This document shows positions 1 to 6,500 of a stretch of 6,818 bases of DNA, one piece after another (within the stretch, counting starts at the first letter, position 1; every line of letters starts with the position of its first letter). The notes below the pieces were generated by a model. The model was not told the origin of the DNA. It made no database searches and saw nothing but the letters and a program-made list of their open reading frames with translations. This DNA comes from Bacilli bacterium (GTDB lineage: Bacteria; Bacillota_I; Bacilli_A; ML615J-28; CAG-698), in NCBI GenBank assembly GCA_028693885.1, contig JAQUUM010000064.1, positions 1 to 6,818 of the forward strand, written 5' to 3'. The translations under genes were made by a program, and so were the position numbers.

Positions 1-106
1 AATAAGAAATTCTTCGGATTTCTTGTCTTTTATTAAAGCGGGAGCTAATAGAATAGGGACTAGTAATGGAGTTGCGATAATTGAAGAGTTAAAAAAAGGA
101 GTCTAG
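1..106 (+). CDS. deoC: Deoxyribose-phosphate aldolase, C-terminal end (partial)
   Basis: Only the last 34 codons and the TAG stop are present; the reading frame starts at base 2 and the gene continues upstream of the window. The translated end contains SSDFLSFIKAGANRIGTSNG followed by VAIIEELKKGV. This matches the conserved C-terminal phosphate-binding stretch of class I DeoC aldolases (GA-x-RIGTS-x-G). By family knowledge the enzyme cleaves 2-deoxyribose-5-phosphate to glyceraldehyde-3-phosphate and acetaldehyde through a Schiff-base lysine, in the cytoplasm; that lysine is not in this fragment. The stop lies two bases before the deoD start, and the deoD SD sits inside the deoC end, so the two genes are very probably co-transcribed and translationally coupled. 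This arrangement is classic for deoxynucleoside catabolism and supports the call despite the short fragment. Confidence 0.9.
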   Translation, partial: IRNSSDFLSFIKAGANRIGTSNGVAIIEELKKGV

Positions 107-108
107 AA

Positions 109-819
109 ATGATCCCCACACCTCATATCGAAATAACTAATAAAGACTTATTAAGTAAGACAGTTTTGATGCCAGGAGACCCTTTAAGGGCTAAACACAT
201 TGCTGAGACATATTTAACTGATGTTGTTAAAATTAATTCAGTAAGAAATATGCTTGGCTATACAGGATGTTATAAAGGTAAAAAAGTTACTGTTATGGGC
301 TCTGGTATGGGAATGCCAAGCATAGGCATTTATTCATATGAATTATATAAGTTTTATGATGTTGAAAACATTATTAGAGTTGGTTCTTGTGGTAGCTATT
401 CGCCAACATTGAGTGTTTATGATGTAATTCTAGCTGATGCTGCATATAGTGAATCTACTTTTGCAAAAAATGCTTTTAATATTAGCGAAGATGTTTTAGA
501 TGCAAATAAAGAACTAAATGCAAAAATAATTGAAACAGCTAGAAAATTGAAAATAGAAATTCATTGTGGTTTAATTCATTCATCTGATGTATTTTATAGA
601 GATAATATTGAATTTGCTAAAGAGATATTTAAAGATAAAAAATGTTTAGCTGTAGAAATGGAATCCTTTGCTTTGTTTGCAAATGCCATAAAATTAAATA
701 AAAAAGCTGCTTGCATTTTAACAGTATCTGACTCTTTAATTACGAAAGAGGTAACTTCAGCTATTGAAAGACAAACAGCATTTAATAAAATGATTGAAAT
801 AGCTTTAGAGTCTATTTAA
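109..819 (+). CDS. deoD: Purine nucleoside phosphorylase DeoD-type
   Basis: A complete 236-residue protein, the usual length for hexameric high-molecular-mass DeoD enzymes. It catalyses reversible phosphorolysis of purine (deoxy)nucleosides to free base and (deoxy)ribose-1-phosphate in the cytoplasm. Visible motifs in order are the N-terminal TPHIE with His6, the phosphate-binding GDPLRAK at 23-29 with Arg27, Arg46 (in E. coli the equivalent comes from the neighbouring subunit), GSGMGMPS at 64-71, IRVGSCG with Arg90, the ribose-contacting VEMES with Glu183-Met184-Glu185, and SDS with Asp208. Asp208 and Arg221 are 13 residues apart, as are the catalytic pair Asp204/Arg217 of E. coli DeoD, so the enzyme looks active. 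The ATG is supported by AAGGAG at 96-101 with 7-base spacing. It follows deoC directly. The stop codon overlaps the arm of a terminator-like hairpin. Confidence 0.97.
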   Translation: MIPTPHIEITNKDLLSKTVLMPGDPLRAKHIAETYLTDVVKINSVRNMLGYTGCYKGKKVTVMGSGMGMPSIGIYSYELYKFYDVENIIRVGSCGSYSPTLSVYDVILADAAYSESTFAKNAFNISEDVLDANKELNAKIIETARKLKIEIHCGLIHSSDVFYRDNIEFAKEIFKDKKCLAVEMESFALFANAIKLNKKAACILTVSDSLITKEVTSAIERQTAFNKMIEIALESI

Positions 820-842
820 AAAAGTGGGCAACCACTTTTTTT
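818..842 (+). terminator. Rho-independent terminator-like hairpin after deoD
   Basis: Six A residues plus GTGG (818-827) pair perfectly with CCAC plus T residues (832-841) around a GCAA loop of the stable GNRA type. This gives a 10-bp stem ending in a run of seven T (836-842). The first arm overlaps the last two bases of the deoD TAA stop. The A-run before the core and the T-run after it make the element symmetric, so it could act in both directions. Only four of the ten pairs are in the GTGG/CCAC core, so termination may be partial. The yfmF SD starts five bases after the T-run, and I see no convincing promoter in between, so yfmF probably relies on read-through or on an upstream internal promoter. 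Confidence 0.7.
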
Positions 843-857
843 ATATGAGAGGTTGAA

Positions 858-2120
858 ATGAAAGTTTATAAAGAAAAAATTAATAATACTGATATTATAT
901 TTGTTAAAACTGATAGGTTTAAAACAAATTACATAAAGATTGCCTTTAAAGGAGAGTTTAACAAAGAAAATGCTGGTTATAGAGTTTTGTTAAACAAGAT
1001 ATTAAAAAACAGTTGTAGCAAATATAAAACAAAAAAAGAAGTATTAATGGAAGCTTATAAGATGTATGCTACATCTTTTAACATTTCTTCAACTGTTCAA
1101 TATAAAATGAATATAACATCATTTTCCGCTAGTTTTATAAAACAAGGACCGATTGAAATAGACTTAACAGACGCTGTTATTGACTATATGAAAGAATTTA
1201 TTTTACATCCAGATATTGAAAATAATGAATTTAATAAAAAGGTTTTTGATGAAGTTAAGAGACTAGAGAAGGAAAAAATCATTAGTCGATATGATAGGAA
1301 AGAAACATATGCAGTAGATAGAATTTTGGAGATAATGGGAAAAGATTCTTTGCTTAGTATAAAGCCTTATGGAAGCATAGAAGATATTGAAAACATAACT
1401 TCGAAAAAACTATATGAATTTTATCAAAATATGTTTAAAAGTGAAGAAATTTGTATTTTTGTAATAGGAGACTATACTTTAAAAAGAGTTAAAGATGTAG
1501 TAAAAAAAATAAATATTTATAATAATACTAGTAATTTAGATATCCCATTTGAAATAAAAAAAGATGAAATTGCTATTGCTAAACAAGAGGTTTTAGAGAA
1601 AAAAGATATTGAACAAAGTATATTGTTGAGAGGCTACCGAGTAAAAGAAGTAAGTTATGACGATAAAGAAAAGTATCCTATACTTTGTTTTTTGCTAATA
1701 TTTGGAAGTGGACCTTTTTCTAGATTGTTTGAAACAGTTAGAGAAAAAAATTCTTTAGTTTATGATATAGATGCTAGTATTGACTTTTCTTATCACATTA
1801 TGTTGCTTTATGCTGGAATTGACAGTAAAAATGCAAATAAAACAAGAGAATTAATAGAAGAAGAATTAAATAAAATTAAAAAAGGCATAATTTCGAAGAA
1901 TCTATTAAGTAAAGCTAAACATACTTTGTTAAGACAATTAAAATCATTGGATGATAGTTTTTCAAGAATGATATCATTTTATGAAATGCAATATTTTTTT
2001 AAAAATGATAAAACTATTAAAGATAAAATAAAAATAATAAAAGAAATTACTATTAATGATATAGTTAAGGTTGCGAATAATGTATTATTTGATAGTGAGT
2101 TTTTACTTGAGGGAAGATAA
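858..2120 (+). CDS. yfmF: M16-family peptidase-like protein, zinc motif absent (YfmF-like, EF-P modification-associated)
   Basis: A 420-residue cytoplasmic protein with no signal peptide, close to the usual length of Bacillus YfmF (also written YmfF). Where active M16 enzymes have HxxEH, this protein reads GYRVLLNKILKNSCSKYKTK at about 34-53, so no zinc-binding His/Glu set is present and it is unlikely to be a peptidase alone. The second M16 half is preserved: GSGPFSRLFETVREKNSLVY at about 283-302 holds the conserved Arg295 and Tyr302 that contact substrate in M16 partners. This is the typical non-catalytic subunit that completes the active chamber of the next gene product. Bacillus homologues are named for a link to 5-aminopentanol modification of elongation factor P, but their molecular role is unclear. 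GAGAGG at 847-852 sets the ATG. The TAA overlaps the next gene's ATG by one base. The family call is firm; the EF-P link is inferred from homology. Confidence 0.88.
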   Translation: MKVYKEKINNTDIIFVKTDRFKTNYIKIAFKGEFNKENAGYRVLLNKILKNSCSKYKTKKEVLMEAYKMYATSFNISSTVQYKMNITSFSASFIKQGPIEIDLTDAVIDYMKEFILHPDIENNEFNKKVFDEVKRLEKEKIISRYDRKETYAVDRILEIMGKDSLLSIKPYGSIEDIENITSKKLYEFYQNMFKSEEICIFVIGDYTLKRVKDVVKKINIYNNTSNLDIPFEIKKDEIAIAKQEVLEKKDIEQSILLRGYRVKEVSYDDKEKYPILCFLLIFGSGPFSRLFETVREKNSLVYDIDASIDFSYHIMLLYAGIDSKNANKTRELIEEELNKIKKGIISKNLLSKAKHTLLRQLKSLDDSFSRMISFYEMQYFFKNDKTIKDKIKIIKEITINDIVKVANNVLFDSEFLLEGR

Positions 2121-3403
2121 TGCTTTTAAAAGAATACAAAAAAATTGAAGAAAAAATGTATGTTGAAAAACTCAAAAATGGATTAACTGTTAAAATCGTA
2201 CCTAAAAAACATGCAAAGAAAAAACATGTATATCTTTGTGTTAATTATGGTGCAAAAAATACAGATTTTTATATTAATGAAAAAAGAATAAATACTCCTT
2301 ATGGGACTGCTCACTTTTTAGAACATTTGATGTTTCAAATGGAAAATAAAGTTGATGCGATGGAAGTATTTTCAAAACAAGGAGCTAGTGCAAATGCTTA
2401 TACTTGTTATGATAATACTGTGTATTACTTTAGTACTGTATCGAATTTAGAAAAAAATCTTAACTTATTACTAAATTTAACACAATCTCTGGATTGTAGT
2501 GAAAATGATGTAGAAGAGGAAAGAGGGATTATTACAGAAGAGATAAAAATGGATTTAGATTCTCCTGAGGATAATTTAATAACAGGAATAGCTAATAATC
2601 TTTTCAATGAAACTTATATTAATAACGAAATAGCTGGAACTATAGAATCTATCAAAATGATAGATATAAGTATATTAAAACAAGTATTTAATGCTTTCTA
2701 TAGACCAGATAATATGGAATTGATTATTGTTGGTAATGTTGAAAAAGAAAAAGTTTTAGAATTGATTAATAAAAATCAACTAGGTAAAAGTTTTTCAAAT
2801 CAAAATATATCCAAAGTTGAAGAAAAGAAAGATTATATTTCTTTTCCATATAAAGAAAAGGATAGCAAAATTATGGAGATTGTTACTCCAAAAGTTGCGA
2901 TTGCTTTGAAAATAAAGCCTGATTTTGCAAAAGCGGTTGATGAGTTTATTTTTAAGAAAGTATATAGAATAATTTTTTCGCATTATTTTTCAGCAACTTC
3001 TGATAATTGGCAAGAAATGCTAGATTTAGAGTTAGTTAGTAAAGATTTTGATTTTAGTATTTATACCCATGATAACTACAATTTTATAATTTTTGAAACA
3101 TCCTCAAACAAACCTCTTGATTTTATCTCATATTTATATAACAAGATAAATGGAATTAATATCGAGGGGATAGATGAAGAGAGTTTTTTTGTTTATAAAA
3201 GGGTAATAGTTGGTACTGAAATAAGAGGCTTAGGAAGCATCGCAAATATTTCTAGCAGTTTGGCTGAAAATTGTTTTAAAGAAATCGACTATTTTGAAAA
3301 CCTGGAGAAATTAGAAAAAATAGATTTAGAGATAATAAAAAGTGCTATTAAATCGATAGATAAAAACACTTTAACAAACTTTATAATTTATCCCAAGATA
3401 TAA
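2120..3403 (+). CDS. yfmH: M16-family zinc metallopeptidase (YfmH-like, EF-P modification-associated)
   Basis: A 427-residue cytoplasmic protein, about the family length. It has the inverted zinc motif HFLEH at 65-69 within TAHFLEHLMF: His65 and His69 bind zinc and Glu68 is the catalytic base. The third ligand is most likely Glu141 in EEERGIITEEIKM. Glu134 sits seven residues before it, the same spacing as Glu162/Glu169 of pitrilysin. SANAYTCYDNTVYYF at about 91-105 is the strand usually found after the zinc helix. The protein therefore looks catalytically competent and should pair with the zinc-less YfmF-like product just upstream. The genes share one base (TAATG) and the SD GAGGGA at 2109-2114 lies inside the yfmF end, which points to translational coupling and equal amounts of the two subunits. 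Substrate is unknown; the EF-P association comes from Bacillus homologues. No clear intrinsic terminator follows, only a run of seven T at 3434-3440 without a good stem. Confidence 0.92.
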   Translation: MLLKEYKKIEEKMYVEKLKNGLTVKIVPKKHAKKKHVYLCVNYGAKNTDFYINEKRINTPYGTAHFLEHLMFQMENKVDAMEVFSKQGASANAYTCYDNTVYYFSTVSNLEKNLNLLLNLTQSLDCSENDVEEERGIITEEIKMDLDSPEDNLITGIANNLFNETYINNEIAGTIESIKMIDISILKQVFNAFYRPDNMELIIVGNVEKEKVLELINKNQLGKSFSNQNISKVEEKKDYISFPYKEKDSKIMEIVTPKVAIALKIKPDFAKAVDEFIFKKVYRIIFSHYFSATSDNWQEMLDLELVSKDFDFSIYTHDNYNFIIFETSSNKPLDFISYLYNKINGINIEGIDEESFFVYKRVIVGTEIRGLGSIANISSSLAENCFKEIDYFENLEKLEKIDLEIIKSAIKSIDKNTLTNFIIYPKI

Positions 3404-3464
3404 ATAAACTGGCTTAATCTTTCCTTAACGGTATTTTTTTACCTGTAGAATAAGTTTAAAAATA

Positions 3465-3473
3465 TGCTATAAT
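3465..3473 (+). promoter_or_regulatory. Extended -10 promoter of the amidase lipoprotein gene
   Basis: TG at 3465-3466, one base, then a perfect TATAAT at 3468-3473 form an extended -10 element for the housekeeping sigma factor. No good -35 sits at the usual distance: with 17-bp spacing the hexamer would be GTAGAA (3445-3450), and the better match TTTACC at 3438-3443 is 24 bp away. Extended -10 promoters often do without a strong -35, so this is plausible. Transcription would begin near 3480 and give a leader of about 66 bases. It is the best promoter candidate in the window and suggests that the amidase gene is transcribed separately from the M16 pair. Confidence 0.7.
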
Positions 3474-3506
3474 ATAAATATGGTAGAATGTTTTTTATAT
3501 TGAAGA

Positions 3507-3512
3507 AAGGAG
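3507..3512 (+). promoter_or_regulatory. Strong but distant Shine-Dalgarno site of the amidase gene
   Basis: AAGGAG is a near-perfect anti-16S match, but 33 bases separate it from the ATG at 3546, far beyond the usual 5-10. The only nearer purine stretch is GAGAA at 3539-3543, with two bases before the ATG, which is too short and too close to be convincing. Two in-frame TTG codons (3531, 3537) lie between SD and ATG, but the downstream ATG starts a textbook MKK lipoprotein signal. The inverted repeat that follows probably explains the spacing. Confidence 0.7.
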
Positions 3513-3513
3513 A

Positions 3514-3538
3514 AAGTACAATTAGGATAATTGTACTT
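3514..3538 (+). promoter_or_regulatory. Perfect inverted repeat between SD and start codon (probable mRNA hairpin)
   Basis: AAGTACAATTA (3514-3524) and TAATTGTACTT (3528-3538) are exact reverse complements separated by GGA. This gives an 11-bp stem with a 3-base loop. It starts one base after the SD and ends seven bases before the ATG. When folded, only 8 unpaired bases remain between SD and start, which is near optimal, while the SD itself stays free. This suggests a structure that brings a split ribosome binding site together, as described for phage T4 gene 25. The stem is A/T rich (two G-C pairs), so it could be temperature sensitive. Alternatively the palindrome could be an operator for a dimeric repressor, or bind a protein or small RNA that toggles translation. 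The repeat is certain; the function is inferred. Confidence 0.75.
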
Positions 3539-3545
3539 GAGAATT

Positions 3546-6500
3546 ATGAAAAAAGTTATATTGTTTTTTGTAGTATTATTGGGAGTTTTTTTAATTAGTG
3601 GTTGTAATGAAGTACAACCTACAATAACAGTGGAAGACAAAAATATCGAAGTAGAAATGGGGGATTTTTATAGTTTGAATCCTCAAGTATCTGGATTAGA
3701 TGCTCCTCAACTTAGTTATGAGTCTACTAATTTAAGTGTTTTTACTGTTGATAACAGTGGTATAATTACTCCGGTTTCACCTGGAATGGCATATTTAAAC
3801 ATAACTTTATTAAATGCTAATATAGGTACTTTGAAGTTAGCTGTTGAAGTGTTGCCAGAAGAAGCTGAGGATGATATTACGCCTCCAGGGAATAATGGCG
3901 ATGATGAACAAGATGTTAATTTAATTATTTCAAACGGAAATTTAAATATTGAGGTTGATGATTTAATTAGTTTAGAATTGTTGGCTAATGGTAGTGAATT
4001 TTTGGGTGAGATTATTTGGGTGTCAAGTAATTCAAGTGTGGCATCTGTTGATATTGATGGATCTTTATTAGCAAAAGCTGCTGGTACTACAGTGGTTTCG
4101 GCTGTAGCTGCAAATAGTTTTACTACTATAAGTGTAACTGTTAGAAATAAAACATCTTCGATAATGACGCCAACAAGCTTAGTTATTAGTGGTAGTAGTT
4201 TTGTTAATATTTCTGAAACAACTATACTGACTGCAACTCCAAATCAAGGAGTAGTAACAGGCTTAATCTGGAGTTCTAGTGATGCTTCAAAAGCAACTGT
4301 TAATCAATATGGTGTGGTTACAGGTCTAACACAAGGTGTTGTTATAATTTCAGCTGCTCTTGCAAGTAATCAAACTGTAGTTGGGACTTTCAGTATGTAT
4401 GTAAAAGAGACAAGTACTTCAGGAAGTCCAATAACTGCTATAAATATTTCTGGCACAAATGAAGTTTTGACTGGTAATAAAATTAAATTAACTGTAAGTT
4501 ATACACCTTCAACAGAGCCCGCAACTTTTACTTTTTCATCAAGTAATACAAGCATTGCAACAGTTGATCAAGCTGGTTGGGTAACGGGGGTTAGTGGAGG
4601 ATCTGTGTTAATAAAAGCCACATTAGTGGGTGATTCTGAAAAGGATGCTTCATTCTCAGTTAATGTAATACCATTGCCAGAAGGAATAACAATAACTGGT
4701 GCTAGTTCAGTTTCTTATGGACAAAATATAGTATTACAAGCCTTAGCTTATCCAGTAGGTGCTAGTAGTGCAGTTTCTTGGTCTACAAGCAATTCAAGCA
4801 TAGCGACCGTTGATAATAGCGGTAGAGTAACTGGTATTGCTCAAGGAAGTGTTACTATTACAGCTACTTCACTTGTTAACAATTCAATAATTGCTACGCA
4901 TCAGGTAACAGTAACAGATGCTAAATCGATTACATTGAATCCTACACATTTAAGTTTAAATGTAGGGGCAAATCAAACTATTACAGCTACAGTATTTGCT
5001 GCTTCTCTAACTGATAAATCAGTTGTTTGGTCAAGTGGTAACTCAAATGTTGCAACAGTTGATTCTAATGGTAAAGTAACAGGTATTTCTGCAGGAAATA
5101 CTATAATAATAGCTAAACTTAATGCAGATAATACTGTACAATCACAAGCAAATGTTACAGTTGTTTCTGCTCCTATACCGACTATTACAATGTCAGTAAC
5201 ATCAACTAGTCTATCAGTTGGAACTAATAAAACTATTACTGCAACAGTTAGCAATGCGAGTAATACTTCAGTGACTTGGAGTACAAGTAATGCTTCTGTA
5301 GCAACTGTAGTTGGGGGTGTAATTACTGGTATGGCTGCAGGTACTGCAACAATTACAGCAACTTCAGTTGCGAATACATCAGTTAAAGCAACTTGTGCCG
5401 TAACAGTAAATGCAGTGGCTCCTGGAACTCTAACATTATCGGCTGATCCAAGTGCAACTATTTCAGTTGGTGCAACTGGATATCAGGTATACGTAAATGA
5501 TTCAGCTGGAGCAAGTGTTTCTAGACTTGAATGTACTTTTTCATCATCTAATTCAAGTGTAGCAACAGTATCAACATATGGGACAATTTCTGCACTTGCT
5601 AATGGAACCGCAGTGATTACAGCTGTTCATCCTACAAAAGGGTCTGGCAGCATAACTTTAACTATCGGAAGTGGTGGCACAACGCCTCCGCCACCTACAA
5701 GTGGATTAACTGTAACAGCTGACCCAAGTGCAACTATGAATATTGGCGCTGCAGGATATCAAATTTATGTAAGAGATTCTGCTGGTGTTTCAGTTTCTAG
5801 AACTGAATGTACTTTTACAACTAGTAATTCAACTGTGGCTAGTGTATCAACATATGGAACAATTTCTTCTTACAATGCTGGGACTGCGGTTATTACAGCT
5901 ACTCATCCTACAAAAGGTAAAGGTACTGTTACATTAACTGTAACAGATGGTAGTAGTGGTGGCGGCACAACGCCTCCTCCTACAAGTGGTGCTCATGCTG
6001 CTGTATTTACTTTTTTAGAAAAATATAAAGTTAATACCACTTTATCCCAATATGTAAGGACATATGGAACGACAACAAAAACTGAAACAGTATTAGGAAG
6101 TGTCAACTATTATTATTTTGGTTCAAATACAGTAGATACATCTACATTCTATCGTTGGCATTCAACGGCTCCGGGTAGAAAATATATTACGATTCATTGT
6201 ACAGGAAATAATAGTGCAACTGCTAACGCAAGAGCTAATGCAAATTTCTTATCAACATCAAGTGGCGCTTCAATTCATTATGTAGTTGATCATGGGAAAA
6301 CAATTTATAGGGTCTGCCCTGAAAATAGTACAGCTTGGCATGCGGGAAGTACAACTAGTGGACTTTATAGTGGTAACTCATATGCAATAGGTATTGAAAT
6401 GTGTCAAAATCAAGGTAATGATCTTTTCTTAACATGGCAAAGAACTGCTAAACTTCTTCCGGGAATCATATCAAGGTGGAGTGGGATGGCTGGTTTAAGT

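Noticed and set aside
2425..2983. Two short minus-strand open frames (2425-2607 and 2795-2983) inside yfmH
   Set aside because: Both lie fully inside a well-supported gene, are low-complexity Phe/Ser/Ile/Leu-rich translations, and show no recognisable domain or start signal.
3430..3443. GGTA-T6-TACC as a terminator of yfmH
   Set aside because: The stem has only four base pairs and no T-run follows it; the T-run is the loop. It does not meet the form of an intrinsic terminator.
3471..3501. Eight-base inverted repeat AATATAAA / TTTATATT overlapping the -10 region
   Set aside because: It is made only of A and T, has a 15-base spacer, and its first arm lies upstream of the predicted transcript start. 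Such repeats arise easily by chance in this base composition.
3531..3545. Alternative in-frame TTG starts at 3531 and 3537 for the amidase gene
   Set aside because: They lie inside or at the edge of the hairpin's second arm, are not at a normal distance from the SD, and would place extra residues before a standard MKK signal peptide.
4973..5254. Open frame of 93 codons on the minus strand inside the amidase gene
   Set aside because: It is antisense to the regular Ig-module repeats, whose Thr/Ala/Val codon pattern keeps the opposite frame free of stops. It has no credible SD or family motif.
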